This document shows positions 53,422 through 62,597 of a stretch of 64,000 nt of DNA, in pieces (position 1 is the first letter of the stretch; every line of letters starts with the position of its first letter). Location of the stretch: the NCBI RefSeq assembly GCF_900187995.1, contig NZ_FZNZ01000018.1:1-64000 (forward strand). Reading direction: 5' to 3'. A program made the position numbers and the translations under genes. This DNA is from Prevotella jejuni. Lineage in GTDB: Bacteria; Bacteroidota; Bacteroidia; Bacteroidales; Bacteroidaceae. Under the pieces are notes generated by a model. That model was not told where the DNA came from and did no database searches. It was given only the letters and a program-made list of their open reading frames with translations.

Positions 53422-55158
53422 TTATCTTTTATTTGCTTCTTCAATCCACTTTTGAATATTCTCAACAGAAGGCTTCTCGTAGCCGAGCTTGTACTTCTTG
53501 TTGATTTCTCCGAGTTTCTGCTGCAGCCCTTGTGCCTTCTCCTCTTTGATATCAGAGATGAGATTAAAGCCTGCCTTACGCAGAACATAGACCCACTCTT
53601 CAGCTACTCCGAGCTCAGCCCATTCCTTAACAGAAGACTGTGGTATCTTTGGTTCTGGCTTCATCTGTGGGAAAAGCAATACTTCCTGTATGTATTCCTT
53701 ACCTGTCATCAGCATCACCAAACGGTCGATACCGATACCGATACCAGAAGTTGGAGGCATACCATACTGCAAAGCACGGAGGAAATCTTGGTCAATAATC
53801 ATCGCCTCGTCATCACCCTTATCTGCTAAGCGCATCTGTTCTACGAAACGTTCCTCCTGGTCAATTGGGTCGTTAAGCTCTGAATAAGCATTAGCCAACT
53901 CCTTTCCATTAACCATCAACTCAAAGCGTTCTGTCAAGCCTGGCTTTGAACGGTGCATCTTCGTCAGTGGTGACATCTCAACAGGATAGTCTGTAATGAA
54001 GGTTGGTTGTACGTATGTACCCTCACAGAACTCTCCGAAGATTTCGTCAATAAGCTTTCCTTTACCGAAGCTCTCGTCTATCTCTTCTAATTTCAGCTCG
54101 TTTACAGCGATATTACGGATTTCTTCCTCTGTCTTATCACTAAGGTCAAAGCCCGTCTTCTCCTTGATTGCGTCAAGAATTGGCAGTCTACGGAATGGCG
54201 CCTTGAAGCTGATAACCTTATCACCGACCTGTACTTCTGGTTTTCCATTTACCTCTGTACATATCTTCTCAAGCAATCTCTCGGTGAAAGACATCATCCA
54301 ATTATAGTCCTTGTACTGTACATAAAGCTCCATACAAGTGAACTCTGGATTATGGAAACGGTCCATACCTTCGTTACGGAAGTTCTTACCAATCTCATAA
54401 ACACCCTCAAAACCACCGACAATAAGACGCTTCAGATAAAGTTCTGTTGCAATTCTCATATACATCTCGATGTTGAGAGCATTAAAGTGGGTGATGAACG
54501 GACGTGCACTTGCACCACCAGCAATACTCTGCAAGGTTGGCGTCTCCACCTCTGTATATCCTGCCTCGTCGAAGAACTTACGCATAGTACGTAGTACGGT
54601 GGCACGCTTCAAGAAAGTATCTTTCACACCATCATTCACAACGAGGTCGACATAACGCTGACGATAACGCTGTTCTGGATCTTCAAACTTATCGTAGGCT
54701 TCACCGTCCTTATACTTTACGATAGGCAGTGGCTTCAAACTTTTAGCCAAGAGGGTAATCTCTTTTGCATGTACAGAGATTTCTCCCATCTGTGTCTTAA
54801 ACACTTCACCCTTAACGCCGATAAAGTCACCTATGTCGAGTAACTTCTTGAATACCTTATTATATAAATCTTTATCTTCACCCGGACAGATGTCATCTCG
54901 AGTGATATAAACCTGAATTCTACCCTTACTATCCTGTAATTCTGCGAAGGAGGCCTTGCCCATAACACGACGTCCCATCATACGACCAGCAATTACAACC
55001 TCACGGTGCTCGTCTTCTTTGAACTGCTCTTTGATATCAGTAGAGTAAGCATTTGTTGGGAACTCTGCCGCTGGATAAGGATTAATCCCCATCTCTCGCA
55101 ATTCTTGCAGGCTTTGGCGGCGACCAATCTCCTGCTCAGATAATTCTAAAACGTTCAT
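53422..55158 (-). CDS. lysS: lysyl-tRNA synthetase, class II
   Basis: The 578 residues have the OB-fold anticodon domain ([20 protein letters not shown]) and class II motifs: TEVETPTLQ (motif 1), [20 protein letters not shown] (motif 2) and [15 protein letters not shown] (motif 3). An extra C-terminal extension after motif 3 is normal in Bacteroidota. ATG at 55158 is chosen: it follows a good -7 box by 35 bases, and the further upstream start at 55275 would add a non-conserved tail. Confidence 0.96.
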   Translation of the reverse strand: MNVLELSEQEIGRRQSLQELREMGINPYPAAEFPTNAYSTDIKEQFKEDEHREVVIAGRMMGRRVMGKASFAELQDSKGRIQVYITRDDICPGEDKDLYNKVFKKLLDIGDFIGVKGEVFKTQMGEISVHAKEITLLAKSLKPLPIVKYKDGEAYDKFEDPEQRYRQRYVDLVVNDGVKDTFLKRATVLRTMRKFFDEAGYTEVETPTLQSIAGGASARPFITHFNALNIEMYMRIATELYLKRLIVGGFEGVYEIGKNFRNEGMDRFHNPEFTCMELYVQYKDYNWMMSFTERLLEKICTEVNGKPEVQVGDKVISFKAPFRRLPILDAIKEKTGFDLSDKTEEEIRNIAVNELKLEEIDESFGKGKLIDEIFGEFCEGTYVQPTFITDYPVEMSPLTKMHRSKPGLTERFELMVNGKELANAYSELNDPIDQEERFVEQMRLADKGDDEAMIIDQDFLRALQYGMPPTSGIGIGIDRLVMLMTGKEYIQEVLLFPQMKPEPKIPQSSVKEWAELGVAEEWVYVLRKAGFNLISDIKEEKAQGLQQKLGEINKKYKLGYEKPSVENIQKWIEEANKR

Positions 55159-55193
55159 ATTTATAATTAAATCGAATATATTCTTATAGTTTG

Positions 55194-55201
55194 CAAATTT
55201 A
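55194..55201 (-). promoter_or_regulatory. -7 box for lysS
   Basis: The minus strand reads TAAATTTG 35 bases before the ATG at 55158. Confidence 0.6.
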
Positions 55202-55508
55202 CTAAATAATTCGCAAATTATGGCTGGTTTTGACTTTTTTATGGCTACTTCGCATTTATAACACTTACTTTTCAAGATTTATCCCATATTGCTTTTCAGT
55301 GCCTAAACAGATTTTGTTTTTATTATCGAACTGCCTGTTCGGATTACATAACTCTGCTGCTTCCAACCTACATCATGCAACAAAGTCTTCCAAGATACCT
55401 ACCCGGTGATAATAGATAGTAGATAACCATGCAATCAATAAGAATAATAATGACTTCTGAAAACGTCTAAGAGATGAGCTATAATTACAGTTTTAGTTTT
55501 AAACTAAG

Positions 55509-55591
55509 TTGCTGTCATTTTAACATTTAACGCTAACTCGTTATCATTCAACAGCTTATATACAACAAAAGAATGACAGATATGACAGCAA
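55509..55591 (-). repeat. 83-bp dispersed element, copy 4 of 4
   Basis: It runs TTGCTGTCATTTTAACATTT to ATGACAGCAA, with a doubled ATGACAG near the right end as at 14810-14826. Confidence 0.75.
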
Positions 55592-55876
55592 AAATATTTT
55601 TCCTCTCATTCAGCCAATCCTTAACATCTTCACATTTTGCTCTTAGCTCGGTTGGAATAGCACAAAAGAAGGAGGGGGGATTTAATTATTTACGATAGTC
55701 AGTAATGGCACTCTATGTGAACTAAATTGGCTATGGGGATCTATAAGGCTCTACCAATGTACATAAATCGGTAGTCATCTGTGAAAGAAAGGATGACTCC
55801 CTTTTACTTTTTCTTACGTACACATAGGCGATGTCTCGACTATCACTCCACCCTTCTGATAGGTCTGCGAGATTAC

Positions 55877-56118
55877 GAAAAGTCATTACACGGACTCGGG
55901 CTAATGACCCTCAAAACAAGGATATAATACCCCCTATTACCACATTCATAACCCACACGAAATCAGAGTGTTATAAATAGCTTTTAAGAACATGCCTTTC
56001 TTGCCCCAAGAAGGACGTCTTCTTGATGCAAGAAGGGCATGTTCTCTAACGTAGAAGGGCGTCTTCTTGTTACGTCCCCAGCCTCTTTCGCAATTGAGAG
56101 AGGGAACGATTACTGAAA
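55877..56118 (-). repeat. 242-bp dispersed element, copy 3 of 3
   Basis: Read on the minus strand it keeps the same spacing as copy 1: the conserved GAAGACGCCC to the right-end GACTTTTC is 182 bases in both. In this copy the last arm (CAAGAAAGGCATGTTCTT) pairs with the second unit (AAGAACATGCCCTTCTTG) rather than with its immediate neighbour. Confidence 0.7.
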
Positions 56119-56511
56119 AAGACAGACAAGAACGGACTCACAACCGACCTCTATACAAATTTAGAGGAGGGTGATTAATGAACTACTCTCACAATTTCAA
56201 TCTGCAAGCGTAATGTTTCCTCTCCTTTTATCAGCAGTTCATGAGGAGTGACCTCACATTTTACACCTCTCCCATCGAGGGAGGAGAAGGGGAAAAAGCC
56301 AGCTGGGGAAGGAGAAAGGACCAACTGGAATTGGGGATAGACCACCTATGCAACAGTGAGTGAGGATGCCACCCCTCCAACTTTCATATACCTTTGTGCA
56401 CATGAGTCTTAGGATAACATAATCCATCAGAACACATGACAACATACATTTAATAGCCGCTTAGCACCTCATAACTATTGCTGTAATGTTGCAATCTATC
56501 TAACTTTTTAC

Positions 56512-56519
56512 TACCTTTG
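56512..56519 (+). promoter_or_regulatory. -7 box for the menaquinone operon
   Basis: TACCTTTG lies 23 bases before the menI ATG. Confidence 0.6.
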
Positions 56520-56542
56520 CATAGCATTAAACAGACAAAGTA

Positions 56543-56959
56543 ATGAATATAGATAAAGTTTGGGAACATATCAAAAGGGAAGACGGACTAAGTCATACAC
56601 TCGGTATGGAGTTTATTTCGACACCAGAAGACGACACCTTAAAAGCAAGGATGGCGGTCGACGACCGTAATAAACAGCCTTTTGGCTTCCTCGCAGGCGG
56701 TGCGTCTTTGGCTCTTGCAGAGAACCTTGCAGGCGTTGGATCGATGGCTTTATGCCCTGGGATGATGGCTATGGGTATTAATGTACACGGTAATCATGTC
56801 AAGGCAATGCCCTACGGTGGGTCGGTTACAGCTTATGGAAAGCTGATTCACAAAGGGCGTACGCTACACGTATGGAACATTGACATCAAGAATGACGATA
56901 ACGAACTTATTTCAAGCGTACAAGTTACCAACTACGTCATAGCACCACAGAAGAAGTAA
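56543..56959 (+). CDS. menI: hotdog thioesterase, probable DHNA-CoA thioesterase
   Basis: The 138 residues have the PaaI-type hotdog fold: FGFLAGGASLALAENLAGVG contains the catalytic acid within the central helix, followed by INVHGNHVKAMPYGG. As the first gene of a menaquinone operon it is most likely MenI, which hydrolyses 1,4-dihydroxy-2-naphthoyl-CoA. The stop touches the menF start. Confidence 0.88.
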   Translation: MNIDKVWEHIKREDGLSHTLGMEFISTPEDDTLKARMAVDDRNKQPFGFLAGGASLALAENLAGVGSMALCPGMMAMGINVHGNHVKAMPYGGSVTAYGKLIHKGRTLHVWNIDIKNDDNELISSVQVTNYVIAPQKK

Positions 56960-58006
56960 ATGGATTCTTTTTTTATCTATCGCGAACCTTTTGAAGAGGT
57001 TTGTCATTGCTATACTCAACCAGAACAGCCGTCAGCTTTCGCTTCCCTCACAGCCCTTAACGGACGAGAAGGATTTGTTATTGCTCCCTTCAGTTGCCAT
57101 ACTAATGACAAAGTCTACTTGCTGGATGGGCCAAAGGGCACTTCGCTCGTTCTTCCATTAGATGGGAGTGAAGGCTTTGAGGCTATTCCTGAATGGCAAG
57201 ACGACGCAGTGTTTGCTGCCTCAAGTATTGCTTATCGTGAGGAGTATCACAATGATTTCTATCGTTTCCATAGTGAGTTAGAACGCAATACATTCCGCAA
57301 ATTGGTCTTGGCTCGCTCGGTCATCGAACAGAAAGACGAGCACATGAGTCCTCGTGACATTTTCTTAAATGCTTGTAGTAGGTATCCTCGCTCATACATC
57401 GCTCTTTTCTACACACAAGAGACAGGTATGTGGCTCATTGCAAGTCCGGAGATTCTTCTCCGTGGAGACGCTAATGGCTATCAAACCATGGCTTTAGCAG
57501 GTACGATGAGATATGCGGGTGAAGACATGAGATGGTCTGACAAGAATAGAGAGGAGCAACAACTTGTGACGGATTATATCCGTACTTGCTTACAGCCGTT
57601 TGCGATGGAGGTTACAGAAAGCGAACCTTACACGACACGTGCAGCCCACCTGGCTCATCTCCGCACAGATTTCCGTTTTCTTCTCAAGGATCAGCAACGC
57701 CTTGGAACCTTCCTTACAGCCTTCCACCCTACCCCTGCGGTATGTGGTATACCAAAGGATAAGGCACAGCAATTCATCCTATCTAACGAACAACTCAACA
57801 GAGGTTATTACAGTGGGTTTAGTGGACTGCTCTCTGAAAACGGTACGGCAAACCTCTATGTCACGCTGCGTTGTATGCAACTCTCCCGTTCTGCTTGCCG
57901 CCTCTATGCAGGTGGTGGTCTCTTAAAGGACAGCATCGAGGAGAATGAATGGCTGGAGACAGAATCTAAACTCGACACAATGCGAAAGCTATTAATAAGG
58001 GATTAG
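56960..58006 (+). CDS. menF: isochorismate synthase
   Basis: It converts chorismate to isochorismate, the entry to menaquinone. The 348 residues are of the chorismate-binding fold: RNTFRKLVLARSVIEQK (catalytic Lys), LIASPEILLR, TMALAGTMRYA, the acid-rich NREEQQLVTDYI, and LHPTPAVCGIPKD-like FHPTPAVCGIPKDKA, then GYYSGFSG and YAGGGL. The N-terminal part is short compared with E. coli MenF. Confidence 0.93.
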   Translation: MDSFFIYREPFEEVCHCYTQPEQPSAFASLTALNGREGFVIAPFSCHTNDKVYLLDGPKGTSLVLPLDGSEGFEAIPEWQDDAVFAASSIAYREEYHNDFYRFHSELERNTFRKLVLARSVIEQKDEHMSPRDIFLNACSRYPRSYIALFYTQETGMWLIASPEILLRGDANGYQTMALAGTMRYAGEDMRWSDKNREEQQLVTDYIRTCLQPFAMEVTESEPYTTRAAHLAHLRTDFRFLLKDQQRLGTFLTAFHPTPAVCGIPKDKAQQFILSNEQLNRGYYSGFSGLLSENGTANLYVTLRCMQLSRSACRLYAGGGLLKDSIEENEWLETESKLDTMRKLLIRD

Positions 58007-58008
58007 CC

Positions 58009-58145
58009 TAATAAGTATTATTGGCCTTATTAGGCTTATTAGGCTTATTGGCCCTATAAGCCTTATTAGCCCAATAGCCCAAATAGGCCCTATAAGCCCA
58101 ATAACCCTAACCATCATCACCCAACACCCATCACCCATCACCCAT
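58009..58145. repeat. TTAGGC-type degenerate repeat plus CATCACC tract, locus 2 of 4
   Basis: Nine or so words of 9-10 bases such as TTATTAGGC, CTATAAGCC and CAATAGCC follow each other in the menF-menD gap. They end in a tandem tract CATCACC-CAACACC-CATCACC that runs up to 2 bases before the menD ATG. Confidence 0.65.
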
Positions 58146-58146
58146 T

Positions 58147-59811
58147 ATGTACAGCACCAAAGAAAACGTTAACATACTTACTGCCTTGCTCGTAAAGGAA
58201 GGCATCACAAAAGCAGTTGTCTGTCCAGGTTCTCGTAACTCACCGATTGTACACAACCTCTGCGCTTGTCCCGATATAGAATGTTATCCCGTGACTGACG
58301 AGCGGTCGGCAGGATTTGTGGCATTGGGTATGTCCTTGGCTGACAACGAACCTGTTGTCGTTTGCGTTACGTCTGGGTCGGCCTTGCTCAACGTGGCACC
58401 TGCTGCCGCTGAAGCCTTCTATCAGAAGCGTCCATTGGTTATCATTTCAGCCGACAGACCGCCTCAGTGGATTGACCAACAGGACGGACAAACACTACAA
58501 CAACACCGTGCATTAGAACCAAACGTACGCAAGAGTGTCACACTCCCCGAACCTCACAACGACGAGGAACGCTGGTATTGCAACCGATTGGTCAATGAAG
58601 CACTGAATGCTCTACACCTGAATGGTGGCGGTCCTGTACATATCAATGTGCCCATCACCGAACCTTTATTTGATTACGACGTCATGCAACTACCCGACGA
58701 ACGTCGTATCACAGTCTACCCTGCTGTGACCAATGACACAAGTGTCTATGAAATAGCAGCAGATTTCTTCTGTTCAAAAAAGCCAATGGTCGTCCTCGGA
58801 CAACTAATCCCCGAAATTGTAGGCAACTTGCTTGAGCCTATCGAGGAGATAAAGAAGGTTGCGGTCGTCATTCAAGAGAAATTGGCTGATGACGATATTG
58901 GGCCTTCGCAACCTCTGGATGAGGCTTTAATGATGATTGAAGGGGATGACAGCTACCACCCAGACCACCTTATATATATAGGAGGGACCATCGTTAGTAA
59001 ACGCCTTCGTCAATTCCTTCGTAAGAGTGAATGCAAGATGTCAATTGTTGTGAACGAAGGGGGGGATTGTTGTGACACCTTTATGCACACAACCGACATT
59101 ATCCAAGGGGCAGCAGAAGAGGTTATCAGCATCCTTGCTAATGAGACGGTAGGAGTGGAACAAAAGGCTTTTGTGACACAATGGGACAAGCTCTTTGATA
59201 AAGCCAAGGCTATTCGTAATACGATAAAACCACGTTTCTCACAACTGTTGGCTGTCAAGACCTTTCATCACAAGATGAGAGAAGAGGCTATTGATGGGCA
59301 ACTCTTCTACGCCAACAGCTCGGCAGTGCGCCTCGGCAATATCTTCTCTGACCAATACATCTATGTCAATCGAGGTGTGAATGGTATTGAAGGCTCCTTG
59401 TCAACGGCTGTCGGTTATGCTATTGCACATCAAGACGAAGAGGATGTCTACTGTGTTATTGGTGACCTGAGCTTCTTCTATGATCAGAACGCACTCTGGA
59501 ACGAGTCGCTCTCACCCAATCTTTCTATCTTATTACTTAATAATGGTGGTGGAGGAATCTTCCATCAGCTATCGGGATTGGAGCGTTCTCCCTACCGAGA
59601 TAGTGCTATTGGTGCTGAGCATACGACCTCTGCGGAAGGTGTCTGCCAAGCACATGACATCGTCTATCTATCTGCACACAACAAAGAAGAGCTATATGAG
59701 AATCTTGACAAATTCTTTAACTCAGAAGAAGGACCAGTCCTTTTGGAAGTATTCACCAATGTAGAAGATGATGCACAAGCCTTGAAGGATTATTATCAAG
59801 CTTTTAAATAA
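58147..59811 (+). CDS. menD: SEPHCHC synthase MenD
   Basis: This thiamine-diphosphate enzyme adds succinic semialdehyde to isochorismate. The 554 residues show the N-terminal VVCPGSRNSPIVHNL and the TPP glutamate region TDERSAGFVALGM, the central domain, and the C-terminal TPP motif VIGDLSFFYDQNALWN with the Gly-Asp and Asn ligands. The start follows the CATCACC repeat tract with no visible Shine-Dalgarno. Confidence 0.96.
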   Translation: MYSTKENVNILTALLVKEGITKAVVCPGSRNSPIVHNLCACPDIECYPVTDERSAGFVALGMSLADNEPVVVCVTSGSALLNVAPAAAEAFYQKRPLVIISADRPPQWIDQQDGQTLQQHRALEPNVRKSVTLPEPHNDEERWYCNRLVNEALNALHLNGGGPVHINVPITEPLFDYDVMQLPDERRITVYPAVTNDTSVYEIAADFFCSKKPMVVLGQLIPEIVGNLLEPIEEIKKVAVVIQEKLADDDIGPSQPLDEALMMIEGDDSYHPDHLIYIGGTIVSKRLRQFLRKSECKMSIVVNEGGDCCDTFMHTTDIIQGAAEEVISILANETVGVEQKAFVTQWDKLFDKAKAIRNTIKPRFSQLLAVKTFHHKMREEAIDGQLFYANSSAVRLGNIFSDQYIYVNRGVNGIEGSLSTAVGYAIAHQDEEDVYCVIGDLSFFYDQNALWNESLSPNLSILLLNNGGGGIFHQLSGLERSPYRDSAIGAEHTTSAEGVCQAHDIVYLSAHNKEELYENLDKFFNSEEGPVLLEVFTNVEDDAQALKDYYQAFK

Positions 59812-59814
59812 AAA

Positions 59815-59859
59815 AACTTGCCATGGTCTACCCTCTTTTTAGGAACAACTTGGCAAGTT
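59815..59859 (+). other. hairpin between menD and menB
   Basis: AACTTGCCA and TGGCAAGTT form a perfect 9-bp inverted repeat with a T-rich loop. It could slow or attenuate transcription into menB. Confidence 0.4.
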
Positions 59860-59890
59860 CCCTATAATCAATAAAAAACAAAAAGACCTT

Positions 59891-60718
59891 ATGGAAAAAA
59901 GAGAATGGAAGCCTATTGAAGGCTTTAACTTTGAGGAAATCCTCTTTGAAGAGTATAACCACATAGCGAAAGTAACCATCAATCGCCCACGCTATCGTAA
60001 CGCTTTCACACCGAAGACAGTATGGGAAATGACGCAGGCATTCAACTACTGTCGTGAAGCCCTTGACATACGCGTCGTTATACTGACTGGTGCTGGCGAC
60101 AAGGCGTTCTGCTCTGGAGGCGATATGCACGTGAAGGGACATGGTGGATACATAGGTTCTGATGGCGTTCCACGCCTCAATGTACTCGACTTACAGATGC
60201 AGATTAGACGTCTTCCAAAGCCTGTCATCGCAATGGTTAATGGTTATGCCATTGGTGGTGGACACGTCCTCCACGTGGTATGCGACCTCACCATAGCATC
60301 AGACAATGCCATCTTCGGTCAGACAGGACCAAAGGTAGGCTCTTTCGATGCTGGTTTCGGTGCATCGTATCTGGCCCGTATTGTCGGTCAGAAGAAGGCT
60401 CGTGAAATCTGGTTCTTGTGTCGTCAATACTCTGCAGTAGAAGCAGAACGCATGGGACTAGTCAATAAGGTAGTACCTTTCGACCATCTCGAAGACGAGT
60501 GTATAGAATGGGCAGAGACAATGATAGAGCGTTCTCCACTGGCCCTCCGTATGATGAAGGCAGGCTTCAACGCCGAACTCGATGGTCAGGCAGGTATTCA
60601 GGAGCTTGCAGGTGACGCCACCATGCTCTACTACACACTTGATGAGGCACAGGAAGGTGGCAAGGCCTTCCTTGAAAAGCGCAAGCCCGATTTTGACAAG
60701 TATCCGCAGTTCCCATAA
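59891..60718 (+). CDS. menB: naphthoyl-CoA synthase MenB
   Basis: It cyclises o-succinylbenzoyl-CoA to 1,4-dihydroxy-2-naphthoyl-CoA. The 275 residues have the crotonase fold: [20 protein letters not shown] (oxyanion hole), [40 protein letters not shown] and the C-terminal [16 protein letters not shown]. The GSFDAGFG block distinguishes MenB from other crotonases. Confidence 0.96.
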   Translation: MEKREWKPIEGFNFEEILFEEYNHIAKVTINRPRYRNAFTPKTVWEMTQAFNYCREALDIRVVILTGAGDKAFCSGGDMHVKGHGGYIGSDGVPRLNVLDLQMQIRRLPKPVIAMVNGYAIGGGHVLHVVCDLTIASDNAIFGQTGPKVGSFDAGFGASYLARIVGQKKAREIWFLCRQYSAVEAERMGLVNKVVPFDHLEDECIEWAETMIERSPLALRMMKAGFNAELDGQAGIQELAGDATMLYYTLDEAQEGGKAFLEKRKPDFDKYPQFP

Positions 60719-60726
60719 TTGGTTAT

Positions 60727-60835
60727 AGCCTCATTGGCCTTATTAGACCAATGAGGCCAATATTGCCTTTAATAAATAAGAACTGTAGAATTGTTGCTCT
60801 ATTAGGCCTATAAGCCCTATAAGGCCAATAACCCT
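60727..60835. repeat. TTAGGC-type degenerate repeat, locus 3 of 4
   Basis: It has the same 9-10 base words as at 58009, here including a perfect 10-bp inverted repeat GCCTCATTGG / CCAATGAGGC at 60728-60757. It lies in the gap between menB and the four-helix-bundle gene. Confidence 0.6.
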
Positions 60836-60873
60836 TACAGAATTATTATTATCAACATCCTATTGAAACAATC

Positions 60874-61425
60874 ATGGAAACACCTTTCTTGCCACAAAAA
60901 GGCAACTATCGAAACCTAATAGCTTATCAGAAGGCTGAGTGTATATACGATATCACCTACTACTTTGCCCACCACTTTCTGGAAAGAAACGACAGGACAA
61001 TAGACCAGATGGTACAAGCTGCTCGCTCGGGAAAGCAGAACATTGCAGAAGGATGTGCTGCCTCAACGACTTCTGCAGAAACTGAAATAAAGTTGGTAAA
61101 CGTTGCACGCGCCAGTCTACAGGAACTATTAATTGATTATGAAGACTATCTTCGTGTCCGAGATCTTGCTAAATGGAATGTAAACGATAAGAATGCTATC
61201 ATCGCTCGACGCGTATGTGCCAAGCATAATGACTCTTCTTTTTATCGAAATGCCATTCAGATACGCACCGACGAAACCATTGCGAACATTGCCATCACAC
61301 TGATTCATCAAGAAGACGTAATACTTAGAAGATATTTAGACTACATCAAAGAGGATTTCCTTAAACATGGTGGTATACGTGAGCAAATGACAAGAGCAAG
61401 AATTGAATATCGAAACAAGCAATAA
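60874..61425 (+). CDS. four-helix-bundle protein with suffix domain
   Basis: The 183 residues match the family named after proteins encoded in 23S rRNA intervening sequences: NLIAYQKAECIYDITYYFAH (helix 1), TIDQMVQAARSGKQNIAEGC (helix 2, with the conserved Ser-Gly-X-X-Asn-Ile-Ala-Glu-Gly), LVNVARASLQELLIDYEDYL (helix 3). After this comes an additional C-terminal segment seen in Bacteroidales versions. It lies between menB and menC in the same direction, 10 bases before menC. No menaquinone step is left for it by homology. Function unknown. Confidence 0.85.
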   Translation: METPFLPQKGNYRNLIAYQKAECIYDITYYFAHHFLERNDRTIDQMVQAARSGKQNIAEGCAASTTSAETEIKLVNVARASLQELLIDYEDYLRVRDLAKWNVNDKNAIIARRVCAKHNDSSFYRNAIQIRTDETIANIAITLIHQEDVILRRYLDYIKEDFLKHGGIREQMTRARIEYRNKQ

Positions 61426-61435
61426 TGATTATACT

Positions 61436-62473
61436 ATGTACAAGATAAATATCACCTCACGCACCCTCCATTTCCACGTCCCTGCAGGTACCTCACGGGG
61501 TGTTTACACAACGAGGAAAAGCTATTATGTCACACTATCTGACACCAATCAACCGGGAGTTGTGGGTGTAGGGGAATGTGCAACACTCCCCGACCTGTCG
61601 TGCGACGCCATGTCTGACGAACAATATGAGCAGAGACTACATACCTTCTGTGAGGACTTTTGTCGTACAGGGAGGATAGACATTGATGCTATGCGGCCTT
61701 ATCCCTCTATGCTCTTTGGGTTGGAAACGGCTAAGGCACAGCTGGATGCCAAGGGAAGTATCAACCTCTTCAATACGTCGTTTGGCCGAGGAGAAGAGGG
61801 AATCACCATCAACGGACTCGTTTGGATGGGGTCCTTCGACGAGATGTTTCAGCGGTTAGAAGCAAAACTCACGGCTGGCTTCCGGTGTGTGAAGCTCAAG
61901 ATAGGAGCAATAGACTTCAAGAAAGAAATCGAACTCATACGTCATATCCGTCAGACCTTCACACGTGATCGGGTCGAACTACGTGTTGATGCAAATGGAG
62001 CCTTTGCCCCTGAGGAGGCCATGCAACGGTTGGAAGCACTGGCACAATATGACATTCATTCCATCGAACAGCCTATCCGACAGCATCAATGGCAGGAGAT
62101 GGCACGCTTGTGTGCTGATTCTCCGCTACCGATAGCCCTCGATGAGGAACTAATAGGGGCCAATGACCCTGCCGAGAAAGCATTATTACTCGACACAATC
62201 CGCCCACAATACATCATCCTCAAACCGAGTCTACATGGGGGAATGACGGGTACAAGGGAGTGGATCACAATGGCAAAGGAACGTAACATCGGCTCATGGA
62301 TAACCTCAGCACTTGAGAGTAACATCGGACTGAATGCTATCGCACAACTAACCGCAGATATCTATGGGTCGAATATCACCACCCCACAGGGATTAGGTAC
62401 GGGACAACTCTTCACTGACAATATCCCAATGCCATTAGAGATAAGGCGCGATCAGCTATGGATCAGCGATTAA
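61436..62473 (+). CDS. menC: o-succinylbenzoate synthase MenC
   Basis: It dehydrates SHCHC to o-succinylbenzoate. The 345 residues are of the enolase superfamily: RCVKLKIGAIDFKKE (catalytic Lys), VELRVDANGAFAPEEA (metal Asp), SIEQPI (Glu), ALDEELIG (Asp/Glu) and YIILKPSLHGGMTG (second Lys). ATG at 61436 is chosen, since the upstream frame overlaps the preceding gene and starts at TTG. Confidence 0.94.
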   Translation: MYKINITSRTLHFHVPAGTSRGVYTTRKSYYVTLSDTNQPGVVGVGECATLPDLSCDAMSDEQYEQRLHTFCEDFCRTGRIDIDAMRPYPSMLFGLETAKAQLDAKGSINLFNTSFGRGEEGITINGLVWMGSFDEMFQRLEAKLTAGFRCVKLKIGAIDFKKEIELIRHIRQTFTRDRVELRVDANGAFAPEEAMQRLEALAQYDIHSIEQPIRQHQWQEMARLCADSPLPIALDEELIGANDPAEKALLLDTIRPQYIILKPSLHGGMTGTREWITMAKERNIGSWITSALESNIGLNAIAQLTADIYGSNITTPQGLGTGQLFTDNIPMPLEIRRDQLWISD

Positions 62474-62590
62474 GATAGTTATTATTAGCCCTATTAGGCT
62501 AATTAGGCCAATAGCACAAATAACGAACAAGATAGTTATTATTAGCCCTATTAGGCTTATTAGCCCCATTGGCCCAATAGCACAAAAAAC
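62472..62590. repeat. 57-bp tandem duplication of TTAGGC-type repeat, locus 4 of 4
   Basis: AAGATAGTTATTATTAGCCC begins at 62472 and again at 62529. The second unit runs to about 62590 with a small insertion. Both units end in CAATAGCACAAA. It fills the menC-menE gap. Confidence 0.75.
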
Positions 62591-62597
62591 AGCAAAA

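Larger units (their letters stand above)
55159..56542. other. 1.4-kb non-coding region with two repeat families
   Basis: This is the longest gene-free stretch. It holds the lysS promoter (55194), the 83-bp element (55509-55591), the 242-bp element on the minus strand (55877-56118), a degenerate C/T-rich block (56262-56300) and the menI promoter (56512). I find no open frame that looks coding in between. Confidence 0.6.

Noticed and set aside
53422..55275. Extended lysyl-tRNA synthetase starting at 55275
   Set aside because: The extra 39 residues are not conserved in the family, and the promoter box at 55194-55201 lies inside that extension.
60874..61425. Diversity-generating retroelement accessory gene
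   Set aside because: The family is shared, but there is no reverse transcriptase, template repeat or variable repeat in the window.
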